From NCBI RefSeq assembly GCF_001373415.1, contig NZ_CDSE01000036.1, forward strand, positions 83,642-147,641: a stretch of 64,000 nt of DNA, in the 5' to 3' direction. Made by a program: the position numbers and the translations under genes. This document shows positions 28,128-36,792 of this stretch, piece by piece. The notes beneath the pieces were generated by a model. It saw nothing but the letters and a program-made list of their open reading frames with translations, searched no databases and was not told the DNA's origin. Source of the stretch: Paenibacillus dakarensis. Lineage in GTDB: Bacteria > Bacillota > Bacilli > Paenibacillales > Paenibacillaceae. Every line of letters starts with the position of its first letter. Positions within the stretch are counted from its first letter, which is position 1.

Positions 28128-30077
28128 ATGCTGCTGCAAGCGAATGGCATAACGAAATTATACGGAGTCACTCCTGTGCTGGACGGCATTAACCTGCAGG
28201 TGCTGGAGCGCGAGCGAATTGGACTTGTCGGCGTTAACGGCGCTGGTAAATCCACGCTGCTTCAGATTTTAGCCGGAGAGCTGTCATACGACGGGGGACA
28301 AATATTTAAAGCAAAAGAAACAACAATCGGTTATTTGGCGCAAAATAGCGGCCTGCAATCGGATCGCACCATTTGGGAGGAAATGCTGGACGTATTCACC
28401 CCTCTGATCGAGACCGAGCGGGAGCTTCGGCAGATGGAGGAGCAGATTGCCGACCCGGCTTCAAGCGAAGATCCTAAACGTTATCAAGATCTTCTTGAGC
28501 GATATGCTCATCGCTCCGACTGGTTCAAGGATCACGGCGGTTACGAAATGGAGACGCGCATCCGCAGCATTCTCCACGGGATGGGGTTCGGAACCTTCTC
28601 ACCAGACACACCGATCTCCACTTTAAGCGGCGGACAGAAGACACGTCTGGCGCTGGCGCGAATTCTCCTTCAGGCCCCTGACCTGCTTATGCTGGATGAG
28701 CCTACGAACCACCTGGACATAGCAACGTTAACCTGGCTGGAAGATTATCTCCGCGGGTATTCGGGCGCTCTGCTCGTTGTATCCCATGACCGTTACTTCC
28801 TTGATCGCCTTGTCACAACGATCGTGGAAATTGAACGGCACCAATCCAAGCGGTACACAGGAAATTACAGCAAGTATATTGAGCTGAAGGCTGCGGAATA
28901 TGAAACACAGATGAAACAATATGAGAAACAGCAGGATGAGATCGCACGCATGGAGAACTTTATCCAGCGCAATCTCGTACGGGCCTCTACCACCAAGCGT
29001 GCACAGAGCCGGCGTAAAGCGCTGGACCGGATGGAACGCATGGACAAACCGATGGGGGATCTGAAAAAAGCCCACTTCTCCTTCGAGGTTGAGTATATGT
29101 CCGGTAAGGAAGTGCTGCAGGTCAAGGATCTGTCCGTTGCCTTCGAGCCAGGCCACCCCTTGTTCCAGAACGTATCCTTTGATCTCCGCCGGGGAGAAAC
29201 GGTCGCCCTGATCGGTCCGAACGGAATTGGTAAATCCACATTACTCAAATGCTTGATGGGTACTATGAAGCCAGCCTCCGGTACCATTCAGTGGGGAACG
29301 AAGGTCAAGTTCGGTTACTACGATCAGGAGCAATCCGAACTGAATCCGAAAAATACCGTGCTGGAGGAACTGTGGAGCACCTATCCTCATATGGAGGAAG
29401 CGCGTATCCGTACCGTGCTTGGTAATTTCCTGTTCAGCGGGGAAGATGTGCTGAAGAAGATCAGCGCTTTAAGCGGCGGGGAAAAAGCACGTGTATCCCT
29501 GGCAAAACTTATGCTGCTAGAAGCCAATATGCTCATTCTGGATGAACCGACGAACCATCTGGATTTATTCAGTAAAGAAGTGCTTGAATCGGCGCTGATG
29601 GATTACGAAGGCACACTGTTCTTCATTTCTCACGACCGTTATTTCTTGAACAAAATGGCAGAACGCATTGTGGAGCTGCATCCGGACGGAGTTCAGCATT
29701 TCCTGGGTAATTACGATGATTATACAGATAAAATGCAGGAAATCGACGAGATGGGTAACGAGCCTTCTGAACCGTTCGCCCGTCCAGGAGTCAAGCAGGA
29801 GATTGTTAACGAGCCCCCTGCCGAGAAGCAAGGTGCCTCCTCTTTTGAAGCCGATAAACAAGCAAAACGTGAAGAGAGAAACAGACAGCGCAGGCTTGCC
29901 AGCCTGGAAGAGCAAATCCATTCGCTGGAAGAAGAAATTGCCAAGCTGGAAGAAGAAATGGCTCTTCCTGAAATATATCAGGACTACATGGCGCTCCAGG
30001 AGCGTCAGCAAGTTGCGGATGCCAAAAAATCTCAACTCGAAGAGATTTTTACGGAATGGGAATCACTGCTTGAATAG
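28128..30077 (+). CDS. ydiF: ABC-F family ATPase, YdiF-type
   Basis: Soluble ribosome-associated ABC-F protein with two ATPase domains and no membrane segments. Domain 1 has Walker A GVNGAGKST (~36) and signature LSGGQKTRLALAR. The basic linker IQRNLVRASTTKRAQSRRKALDRMER (~280-306), which in this family reaches the P-site tRNA, follows it. Domain 2 has GPNGIGKSTLLK and LSGGEKARVSLAK. A charged coiled coil covers the last ~80 residues. I used the ATG at 28128 (649 residues), preceded by TGGAGG; an upstream in-frame ATG is part of that ribosome site. Position beside tsaD and moaC matches B. subtilis ydiF. The exact translation role is not established by sequence. Confidence 0.93.
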   Translation: MLLQANGITKLYGVTPVLDGINLQVLERERIGLVGVNGAGKSTLLQILAGELSYDGGQIFKAKETTIGYLAQNSGLQSDRTIWEEMLDVFTPLIETERELRQMEEQIADPASSEDPKRYQDLLERYAHRSDWFKDHGGYEMETRIRSILHGMGFGTFSPDTPISTLSGGQKTRLALARILLQAPDLLMLDEPTNHLDIATLTWLEDYLRGYSGALLVVSHDRYFLDRLVTTIVEIERHQSKRYTGNYSKYIELKAAEYETQMKQYEKQQDEIARMENFIQRNLVRASTTKRAQSRRKALDRMERMDKPMGDLKKAHFSFEVEYMSGKEVLQVKDLSVAFEPGHPLFQNVSFDLRRGETVALIGPNGIGKSTLLKCLMGTMKPASGTIQWGTKVKFGYYDQEQSELNPKNTVLEELWSTYPHMEEARIRTVLGNFLFSGEDVLKKISALSGGEKARVSLAKLMLLEANMLILDEPTNHLDLFSKEVLESALMDYEGTLFFISHDRYFLNKMAERIVELHPDGVQHFLGNYDDYTDKMQEIDEMGNEPSEPFARPGVKQEIVNEPPAEKQGASSFEADKQAKREERNRQRRLASLEEQIHSLEEEIAKLEEEMALPEIYQDYMALQERQQVADAKKSQLEEIFTEWESLLE

Positions 30078-30142
30078 AAAACGTGCTCATTCTACAAAAA
30101 AACTTGAAATTTTCACAAAATAGCATTTTATCACCGCCAGAC

Positions 30143-30402
30143 TTATACACAGACTTATCCCCAGTTTCAGTGCATAAGTAAGATAAGGAAATGGCCCTCA
30201 GGGCCATTTTTTTGTTAGAAAACAAGCCATTTAACAAAAACAACCAAGTTTATCCACTAACTTATGCACATTATCCACAGTTTCAACAGATTTTTTTGAA
30301 AATTCTGCCCTCTTTTCTCAACCGCTTTCAAAGCTAGAATTCATCCATGTTTTTTGAATCTACGCACATTTCGAAGGGGGTATGTGGATAACCTTGTCCA
30401 CA
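30143..30402. promoter_or_regulatory. Cluster of DnaA boxes between the ABC-F gene and tsaD
   Basis: Four perfect TTATNCACA boxes lie at 30143-30151, 30262-30270, 30271-30279 (two adjacent, same orientation) and 30383-30391 (minus). Five one-mismatch boxes lie at 30155-30163, 30169-30177 (minus), 30250-30258, 30394-30402 and the near-box pair flanking them. About 0.01 perfect box would be expected by chance in this length. The region is non-coding and AT-rich. It may titrate DnaA or couple tsaD/ydiF transcription to DnaA activity. Confidence 0.8.
30191..30213 (+). terminator. Terminator after the ABC-F gene
   Basis: ATGGCCC-tca-GGGCCAT followed by seven T. It lies about 115 bases past the stop codon, inside the DnaA-box cluster. 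Confidence 0.85.
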
Positions 30403-30455
30403 ACTTGACATATGTAAAGATTCATTTATGCGAAACTAGTTTATGTATAATAATT

Positions 30456-30493
30456 AGGCCGCCTTCTATTACATCGAGAAGGCGGCCTTTTTT
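30456..30493. terminator. Strong hairpin between the DnaA-box cluster and tsaD
   Basis: AGGCCGCCTTCT and AGAAGGCGGCCT form a perfect 12-bp stem around nine bases. Six T follow on the plus strand and TAATTATTATA on the minus strand. It probably ends the minus-strand tsaE-tsaB-rimI-tsaD operon, and it would also stop any plus-strand transcript crossing the DnaA-box region. Confidence 0.8.
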
Positions 30494-30524
30494 AGTAGCT
30501 GATCATTATATTATTAAGCTATTT

Positions 30525-31568
30525 CTATACGTTTAAAGCCCATTCCTCCAGTGACAGCTGAGGATCCGCCTTCATATCAAGCGGTGTCAGTACTCCCTGT
30601 TTCCATTTCAAATGAGCTGCAGCCCCGATCATTGCTGCATTATCCGTGCAGTACTTATGTGGTGGAATGGTCAGAGGAATGCTCTCTACCTCACAGCGTT
30701 CCTTAAGAAGCTGGCGCAAGCCGCGGTTCGCTGCTACCCCTCCGCAGAGAAGGAGCTGCTTCGCTCCATAAGCCTTTACTGCGCGTACCGCTTTTTCAAC
30801 CAGCACCTCGGTCACTGATTGCTGGAAACCCCGGGCTATCTCACCGGTTTGAACCTCTTCGCCGCGCATCTTACTCTGATTGACCACATTTAACACAGCT
30901 GATTTCAGCCCGCTGAAGCTGAAATCATACGAATCGGCCTCAAGCCAAGCACGTGGAAGTGTCACAGCTTCCTCTGCTTCAAGCGCCAGCTTATCTACGT
31001 GGGGCCCACCAGGATAAGGGAAACCTAGTGCACGTGCCACTTTATCGTAAGCCTCGCCGACAGCATCGTCGCGTGTCCGCCCAATAACCTCAAAATGCCC
31101 TTCCGATTTCATGTATACAAGTTCAGTATGACCTCCGGATACAACAAGAGACATACACGGATATTCAATCGGCCCTACAATTCGATTTGCATAAATATGC
31201 CCTGCAATATGATGGGTACCAATCAGCGGTTTACCAAGCGCATAAGCCAAGCTTTTGGCAGCCACAACGCCGACCAGTAATGCACCGACAAGACCCGGTC
31301 CCTGGGTAACTGCTATTGCGGACAAGTCCTGCATATCAATGCCTGCTTCTTCAACAGCTTCCTCAACGATCATCGTGATGCTCTCTACATGTTTGCGTGA
31401 AGCCACCTCAGGCACCACCCCGCCGAAAGCCTTGTGCGTTTCGATCTGGCTTGCAATGACGCTTGATAACACCTCATGCCCGTCTTTTACAACCGCAACC
31501 GAAGTTTCATCACAGCTGGTTTCAATGGCAAGTATTAAGCTGTGCTGCTCTATGTTCTGTTCATTCAT
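30525..31568 (-). CDS. tsaD: tRNA N6-adenosine threonylcarbamoyltransferase TsaD
   Basis: Catalytic subunit that transfers threonylcarbamoyl to A37 of ANN-decoding tRNAs with TsaB and TsaE. The ASKHA fold begins LAIETSCDETSVAVV. The metal-binding block HHIAGHIYANR starts at residue 119, SGGHTELVYM follows, and the C-terminal CGGVAANRGLRQ and CTDNAAMIGAA motifs are present. Length 347 is standard. It overlaps rimI by four bases and is last in the tsaE-tsaB-rimI-tsaD operon. Confidence 0.98.
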   Translation of the reverse strand: MNEQNIEQHSLILAIETSCDETSVAVVKDGHEVLSSVIASQIETHKAFGGVVPEVASRKHVESITMIVEEAVEEAGIDMQDLSAIAVTQGPGLVGALLVGVVAAKSLAYALGKPLIGTHHIAGHIYANRIVGPIEYPCMSLVVSGGHTELVYMKSEGHFEVIGRTRDDAVGEAYDKVARALGFPYPGGPHVDKLALEAEEAVTLPRAWLEADSYDFSFSGLKSAVLNVVNQSKMRGEEVQTGEIARGFQQSVTEVLVEKAVRAVKAYGAKQLLLCGGVAANRGLRQLLKERCEVESIPLTIPPHKYCTDNAAMIGAAAHLKWKQGVLTPLDMKADPQLSLEEWALNV

Positions 31569-32095
31569 GATAAAGCTTCTCTTCCTTCCCCGCCCTCGTC
31601 CTCATGATATTTGGGCAAATCCGCCCACATAATCAGCGCATCCTCACCATTATCCGAATAATATCCTTTGCGGATGCCTGCAGGCATAAATCCTTTTTTG
31701 GTATATAAACGCTTCGCTACCTCATTGCTTACCCGGACCTCAAGAGTAATACGCTCCATTCCAAGAAATGCGGCAGTCCTCATCAGCTCGCCGAGGAGCA
31801 GTTCTCCCCATTTCCGTCCCCGGTACGCACTCAATAAAGCGATATTAGTAATATGCGCTTCATCAACAATCGTCCACATCCCTGCGTATCCAATCGTACG
31901 GCCTTCATATTCCATCACCATATAACGTGCAAAATGATTCATTTTCAGTTCATTCTGGAATGCTTCCTCTGTCCAAGGAAGGGTAAATGCGTCATGCTCT
32001 ACGACCATAACGTCCGGAATGTCTTCCAAAGTCATGAGCCGGAAGGTCAATCCCTGCTCATTAGCTTGTACTCCGTTCTCCTGATCCATAATCAA
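31565..32095 (-). CDS. rimI: Ribosomal protein S18-alanine N-acetyltransferase RimI
   Basis: GNAT acetyltransferase that in this family acetylates the N-terminal alanine of ribosomal protein S18. Visible parts are IPDVMVVEHDAFTLPWTEEAF, a signature RimI segment, the acetyl-CoA loop YRGRKWGELLLGELM, and ITLEVRVSNEVAKRLYTKKGF. The start is uncertain: TTG at 32095 is best spaced from GGGAG, while ATG at 32089 is two codons later. A ~15-residue C-terminal tail is extra. Operon position between tsaB and tsaD is conserved in Bacillales. Confidence 0.93.
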   Translation of the reverse strand: MIMDQENGVQANEQGLTFRLMTLEDIPDVMVVEHDAFTLPWTEEAFQNELKMNHFARYMVMEYEGRTIGYAGMWTIVDEAHITNIALLSAYRGRKWGELLLGELMRTAAFLGMERITLEVRVSNEVAKRLYTKKGFMPAGIRKGYYSDNGEDALIMWADLPKYHEDEGGEGREALS

Positions 32096-32108
32096 TTCTT
32101 CGCTCCCT

Positions 32109-32900
32109 TCACCGCTTGCGCAGCAGGTTCGCTTCCGCCTCCGAAAGCTGTGTATAGTTAGGTACGAGTGTATGGACTTCGTCCGATACTCCCCTGAGCA
32201 ATTGCTCAGCCCCTAATCGTCCGACCCAGCGGCCCTCAAGCTCATATGGCAGAATGTTCAGCGGTCCGTGATAGACTTCACTCAGACGCTTCGCTGCCTC
32301 GGTGTGTATCTCTACATCTCCGGTAAACCAGATTGAGGCAGGACGCTCTTCTTCCTTGAGCGATTTCAAACGGTCAGATAACGTATCGATCCAGGCCGAC
32401 ATGAGCCGAATCGCATCCGGTTCCAGCCGGTTCGGTACGTTAGCTTCTGCCTGTGCTCCGCTAACGAACAGCGCGGTATAAGCCTGGCCTCTTCTAGCAT
32501 CAAGGAGCGGAATAATCCAATGCTGCTCCCCTTCAATTGGCGAGTTCTTCTGACCAGAGACAAGCCCTCCCCACGCCAAAGCATGAAGACTTGATACTCC
32601 GACCACAGGAATCTTCTTCGCCCATGCCAGTGTCTTGGCTGCAGTCACAGCCATTCGAACACCTGTATAGGATCCAGGTCCAACACCAACAGCAATACCG
32701 TCGATATCCTCTATCGTTAAATTCGCTTCTTCCACAGCACGGGCAATGACCGGGTGCATATGCACAGAGTGATTGCGTTCTCCGCTCGCATTGATCTCTT
32801 TCATCAGCTCCATGTTCTCCATCACAGCAACCGCCAGCGAGGCTGTAGCCGAATCCAACGCCAAAAACCGCTGCCGCGGCTTCGTATTCTGATTATTCAT
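32109..32900 (-). CDS. tsaB: tRNA threonylcarbamoyladenosine biosynthesis protein TsaB
   Basis: Non-catalytic ASKHA partner of TsaD, 263 residues. Visible are FLALDSATASLAVAVMENME at the N-terminus, NHSVHMHPVI and GIAVGVGPGSYTGVRMAVTAAKTLAWA; the last is the strongest family signature. A longer variable C-terminal half follows. It overlaps tsaE by eight bases. Confidence 0.95.
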   Translation of the reverse strand: MNNQNTKPRQRFLALDSATASLAVAVMENMELMKEINASGERNHSVHMHPVIARAVEEANLTIEDIDGIAVGVGPGSYTGVRMAVTAAKTLAWAKKIPVVGVSSLHALAWGGLVSGQKNSPIEGEQHWIIPLLDARRGQAYTALFVSGAQAEANVPNRLEPDAIRLMSAWIDTLSDRLKSLKEEERPASIWFTGDVEIHTEAAKRLSEVYHGPLNILPYELEGRWVGRLGAEQLLRGVSDEVHTLVPNYTQLSEAEANLLRKR

Positions 32901-33384
32901 TCATGCTTACCCCATTTTCATTCAAGTCACGGCACCACTCGCCGTAAGGCTCACCATAGCTTTTGATTCTGATGGTCCGCTCTGATAAGCCGGTCGTTTC
33001 TATCGATATATGCAAATAATTCTCAGGAAGCAGCTCCGTAATCAGACTGCTCCATTCCACAAGACAAACTCCGTCACCGAAAAAATACTCATCAAGTCCA
33101 AGCTCATCCGCTTCATCCATAGATAAACGGTACACGTCCATATGATAAAGAGGCAGCCGCCCCTCATATTCTTTAATAATTGTAAATGTAGGGCTGTTCA
33201 CCACACCGCGAACACCAAGGTGCTTCGCAAAACTTTGGGAAAATGCCGTCTTCCCTGCTCCCAAGTCGCCGTCCAGGCCAATAACCGTTCCCGGCTTCGA
33301 ACGTTCTGCAAGCCATGCAGCAAGTCGTTCCGTATCCGCCGGATTATTGGACATGTAACGGAAATCATAACCGCTTTCTGTCAC
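32893..33384 (-). CDS. tsaE: tRNA threonylcarbamoyladenosine biosynthesis ATPase TsaE
   Basis: ATPase that regenerates the TsaBD complex. It has Walker A LDGDLGAGKTAFSQ, the switch region VNSPTFTIIKEYEG, and YHMDVYRL. The conserved LVEWSS block near the end is the family's Walker-B-like element. I used GTG at 33384, spaced seven bases from AAAGGTGGG; an in-frame GTG at 33396 would add four residues and lies inside that ribosome site. First gene of the operon. Confidence 0.94.
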   Translation of the reverse strand: MTESGYDFRYMSNNPADTERLAAWLAERSKPGTVIGLDGDLGAGKTAFSQSFAKHLGVRGVVNSPTFTIIKEYEGRLPLYHMDVYRLSMDEADELGLDEYFFGDGVCLVEWSSLITELLPENYLHISIETTGLSERTIRIKSYGEPYGEWCRDLNENGVSMNE

Positions 33385-33520
33385 CTGTATACCCACCTTT
33401 TAGACATTACCATCGTCTGAATTAACTTGTCCTTAATTATATCGGTCTCCCCGCGAAGCCGCAAGGGAAGCAGGAGACAGTACCTCCGAGCCTCTAAATG
33501 ACCGATCATGTACACACATC

Positions 33521-33580
33521 AAAAAAACACCTGCTCACGGGGAAGCGCCAATTCAGGCGCTATTCCGAAGAACAGGTGTA
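33521..33580 (-). terminator. Terminator after sspH
   Basis: On the minus strand ACACCTG pairs with CAGGTGT around an inner AGCGCC/GGCGCT stem, followed by seven T. It closes the sspH transcript and lies between sspH and the tsaE operon start. Confidence 0.85.
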
Positions 33581-33603
33581 TCTATCGATCTGTCATCTGC
33601 CCA

Positions 33604-33786
33604 CTATTCGCCTTCTTCCAGACGCTCCACATTTACCGTAACCGTATTCGTTGGTCTTGATCCAACCTGTACAGTCGCCATGCCGTTTGCTTGGTCAATA
33701 TGCTCAATCCACACAGGCTCGCCTTCCAGCTTCACCTTAAATGTATCCTCCGATTTAAAAATGCTCCAGGCGCGCTCCATATCCAT
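33604..33786 (-). CDS. sspH: H-type small acid-soluble spore protein SspH
   Basis: A 60-residue protein matching the SspH family: ERAWSIFKSEDTFKVKLEGEPVWIEHIDQANGMATVQV. The N-terminal R-A-x-x-I-x-x-S pattern followed by a V-x-x-x-G-x-P-V-x-I core identifies it. In Bacillus these proteins are made in the forespore. AAGGAG precedes the ATG. It diverges from the ku operon; I could not place a confident sigma-G promoter in the gap. Its presence supports a spore-forming host. Confidence 0.88.
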   Translation of the reverse strand: MDMERAWSIFKSEDTFKVKLEGEPVWIEHIDQANGMATVQVGSRPTNTVTVNVERLEEGE

Positions 33787-33967
33787 CAGCTATTCTCCTT
33801 ATCTGTCATTGAAATTCGCAGTATCTCATCCATCTTTATTACCGCGTACGGTCGTGTGTCCAAGGTCAATATGCCACGAAGGCCATGTATTTATGCAAAT
33901 AGATAAAACTTATACAGAATCTTTTTTTGGGCAAACTAATTAGAAAAATGATAGGGAGGAATCATAG

Positions 33968-34897
33968 ATGCATACGGTCTGGAAAGGTGCTATCAGCTTC
34001 GGACTTGTCCATGTTCCCGTCAAAATGTTCTCCGCCACCGAGGATAAGGACATTTCAATGAAATACGTACACAAACGGTGCGGCAGCCCGCTCTCTTATG
34101 TCCGAAAATGTCCGGTCTGTGAGGAGGAAGTCGGCTGGGATGAGATTAATAAGGGCTATGAATACGAAAAAGGAAAGTTCGTTCTCTTTGAAAAGGAAGA
34201 ACTGGAGCAGCTGTCAGAGCAGAACAATAAAAATATTACGATTCTCGATTTTGTAGATTTGACGGAAATTGACCCTATTTATTTCCAAAAGACCTATTAC
34301 TTATCTCCTGATCAGGCAGGAGCCAATGCCTACCGGCTTCTGCTGGAGGCAATGAGACAATCCGGCAAAATCGGCATTGCCAAAATTGCAATCCGCTCCA
34401 AGAGCAGCATGGCGGCCATTCGTGTGATCGAGGAGTGCCTGGCGATTGAGACCATATTTTATCCGGATGAGATCCGCCCCGTTTCTCAGGTTCCCAACCT
34501 GCCGGAGAATGCTGTAGTCAATGATAAAGAGCTGACGATGGCACGTATGCTGATCGATCAGCTGTCTTCTCCCTTTGAGCCTGGAAAATATACAGATGAT
34601 TACCGTGAACGCCTGCTTGATATGATCTCAAGCAAAGTCGCCGGAGAAGAAGTGAAAATCGCTCCAGCCCGTCAGGAAACGAACGTCGTTGACCTCATGG
34701 CCGCTCTTCAAGCAAGCATTGAAGCTGTTAAGCCGATTCCAACCGACCCGGGAATAACGCCGAAGCCGCGAAAAACCACACGTAAGACCACTGCGAAGGA
34801 AGCGGTTGCCAAAGTAAGCGGTGAAGCGCCTGACACGGCTGCTCCCAAGCCGAAGCGCCGCACGGCAAAAGCCAAAAAGACGGATACCATTTCCTGA
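33968..34897 (+). CDS. ku: Non-homologous end joining protein Ku
   Basis: Homodimeric ring protein that binds broken DNA ends and recruits LigD. The core runs from KGAISFGLVHVPVKMFSATEDKDISMKYVHKRCGSPL at the N-terminus through GYEYEKGKFVLFEKEEL to a basic C-terminal tail (KPRKTTRKTTAK and KPKRRTAKAKK), which can bind DNA or ligase. Length 309. AGGGAGG precedes the ATG. Its stop overlaps the ligase start (TGATG). In B. subtilis the equivalent genes are used in germinating spores, which fits the neighbouring sspH. Confidence 0.97.
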   Translation: MHTVWKGAISFGLVHVPVKMFSATEDKDISMKYVHKRCGSPLSYVRKCPVCEEEVGWDEINKGYEYEKGKFVLFEKEELEQLSEQNNKNITILDFVDLTEIDPIYFQKTYYLSPDQAGANAYRLLLEAMRQSGKIGIAKIAIRSKSSMAAIRVIEECLAIETIFYPDEIRPVSQVPNLPENAVVNDKELTMARMLIDQLSSPFEPGKYTDDYRERLLDMISSKVAGEEVKIAPARQETNVVDLMAALQASIEAVKPIPTDPGITPKPRKTTRKTTAKEAVAKVSGEAPDTAAPKPKRRTAKAKKTDTIS

Positions 34898-35814
34898 TGA
34901 TGACCGGATTAAAACAGCTTCTCCCCAGAGAGCCCATGGCTCCCATTGCAACGGACACAATTCCCTCAGGAAGTGAATGGGGATTCCAGTTGAAATGGGA
35001 CGGTGTACGCATTCTCTCTCTCCTTGAAGCGGGTAAAGTAACCCTAGTATCCCGCAAGCTGCTTGATAAAACGTCCTTATATCCTGAAATAGCCCACTCC
35101 CTGTCGGAGTTAACGAAGCAGCGGCTACTTCTGGACGGTGAAGTGGTTTATTTTCACCCGGAGCTGGGTCGCCCCGTATTTCAGAAGGTCCTCCAGCGGG
35201 AACGCTCACGTTCAGTCAGTTCAAACGGTCCCTTGTTCACCTATGTCCTGTTCGACATTCTGATGGACGGTGAAGATGACCTGAGACAGCGGCCTTATAT
35301 TGAACGGCATCAACGACTTAAGGAGATTATTGCAAATAAGCCGGGCCTGCTGGTCGCGGACTTATTCAGTGATGGAAATCAGTTGTGGAATTGGGCAGAG
35401 GAGCGGGGCTGGGAGGGCATTGTGATCAAACGCCTCTCCTCTCCTTACCGCGAAGGAAAGAAGCATCAGGACTGGTACAAGAAAAAAATAGCCGTCCATC
35501 TGAGGACGGAGGCCGTCGCAATGATTATCCGGGATGGCCGTGTAGCAAGTCTTGTTCTATGCGGTGAAGATGGTGTTTATATCGGCAGGGCCTCATTGGG
35601 ATTAAATGAACAAATGAAGCGGCATCTGCTCCAATATGCGGAAAGACATACAGGAACAACACGCTGGGATAAGCTTCATTCCGATCTGAAAAAAGAGACA
35701 CTCATGTGGTTAAGCCAACCTTTAACCGTTCAAGTAACCTTTCTGGAGTGGAGCCAGGATGGAATGATGCGTCACCCCAAGCTGCTAAACATTGAAGGGC
35801 TGAACTCACCATGA
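34897..35814 (+). CDS. ligD: ATP-dependent DNA ligase, LigD ligase domain as a separate protein
   Basis: A 305-residue stand-alone ligase of NHEJ. The adenylation motif is KWDGVR with lysine K33; motifs DGEVVYF (III), EGIVIKR (IV) and the motif V lysines WYKKK follow, and the C-terminal OB fold is present. No polymerase or nuclease domain is fused, unlike B. subtilis LigD, which carries ligase and polymerase domains. It overlaps ku by one base and the polymerase gene by four (ATGA), so the three proteins are coupled in translation. Confidence 0.94.
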   Translation: MMTGLKQLLPREPMAPIATDTIPSGSEWGFQLKWDGVRILSLLEAGKVTLVSRKLLDKTSLYPEIAHSLSELTKQRLLLDGEVVYFHPELGRPVFQKVLQRERSRSVSSNGPLFTYVLFDILMDGEDDLRQRPYIERHQRLKEIIANKPGLLVADLFSDGNQLWNWAEERGWEGIVIKRLSSPYREGKKHQDWYKKKIAVHLRTEAVAMIIRDGRVASLVLCGEDGVYIGRASLGLNEQMKRHLLQYAERHTGTTRWDKLHSDLKKETLMWLSQPLTVQVTFLEWSQDGMMRHPKLLNIEGLNSP

Positions 35815-36707
35815 GAAAACATGTCAAAGGTACACTTACCATCGAAGGACAAGAAATCGTAGTTACAAATCCGGATAAGCCGCTGTGGCCGGAAGCAGGC
35901 ATCACGAAAGCCATGTATTTGCAGAAGCTGGCTGCCCTCTCTCCCTTCCTGCTCCACTATTGCCGGGGAAGGCTGCTTACAACGATCCGGTATCCGCATG
36001 GCGTTCCAGGGGAATTCTTCTATCAAAAGAATGCTCCGGAACCCACGCCGCCCTTTGTTCAGACAGCACAGCATGAGGATATCAATTATGTTCTGCTAAA
36101 CGGGCTTCCCGAGCTGTTGTGGCTTGGAAATTTGGCTGCACTGGAATTTCATCCATCACTTCATTTAGCAGGCAGCACTCTTCCCTGCGAGTGGATGATC
36201 GACCTTGATCCTTCCCTGCCCGAAGAGCCGCGGATCATGGAAGCTGCTGCTATTGTCGGTGATGTGCTTAGCTCGCTGGGCGTCTCCTCTGTTCCGAAAA
36301 CATCAGGGGCGACAGGTGTCCAGATCATCGTTCCGATTCCGGAAGGAGTCACTTTTGACGAGCTTCGCAGCATTGGGCATTTTGTAGCCCTGTATGTTAC
36401 CGAGAAGCACCCGAAGCTGTTCACGATTGAAAGACTTAAGAAAAACAGGGGTGACAAAGTCTACTTCGACTATCTCCAGCACTACAGCGGAAGAACACTA
36501 GCCGCCCCTTATACGCCAAGAGCTCGGCCGCTCGCTACCGTCTCCACTCCGCTAACCTGGGAAGAGGTATCTAAGAATGTCTCACCTTCCCAATTCCATC
36601 TGCTTAACATTGAGGAGCGTTTGCATGAAAAGGGAGATCTCCTTTCTATGCTCCCGCCCCAGCCGCTTGAACCTATTCTGCGCCATTTGTCATCCAGACG
36701 CAGATAG
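35811..36707 (+). CDS. LigD polymerase domain protein (primase-polymerase)
   Basis: Archaeo-eukaryotic-primase-type NHEJ polymerase, 298 residues, which fills gaps, often with ribonucleotides. The start reads TNPDKPLWPEAGITKAMYLQKL, the family opening. The catalytic acidic pair is visible as D131 and D133 in MIDLDP. GATGVQIIVPI, near residue 163, and DYLQHYSGRTLAAPYTPRARP, with the conserved AxPYS/T-R-A-RP block, complete the active site. It is last in the ku operon, followed by the terminator at 36764-36792. Confidence 0.95.
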   Translation: MRKHVKGTLTIEGQEIVVTNPDKPLWPEAGITKAMYLQKLAALSPFLLHYCRGRLLTTIRYPHGVPGEFFYQKNAPEPTPPFVQTAQHEDINYVLLNGLPELLWLGNLAALEFHPSLHLAGSTLPCEWMIDLDPSLPEEPRIMEAAAIVGDVLSSLGVSSVPKTSGATGVQIIVPIPEGVTFDELRSIGHFVALYVTEKHPKLFTIERLKKNRGDKVYFDYLQHYSGRTLAAPYTPRARPLATVSTPLTWEEVSKNVSPSQFHLLNIEERLHEKGDLLSMLPPQPLEPILRHLSSRRR

Positions 36708-36763
36708 GGTTCGAATATCGAGTATGTAATGAAGATGCAATATTGATGCAGAATCGAGATGAG

Positions 36764-36792
36764 AATGAGTGGGAAATTCCGCTCATTTTTTT
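36764..36792 (+). terminator. Terminator of the ku operon
   Basis: AATGAGTGG-aaatt-CCGCTCATT followed by a run of T, about 57 bases past the polymerase stop. Confidence 0.85.

Noticed and set aside
33787..33967. Sigma-G promoter for sspH and ku
   Set aside because: I found only partial matches to the -10 and -35 consensus with wrong spacing, so I did not annotate one.
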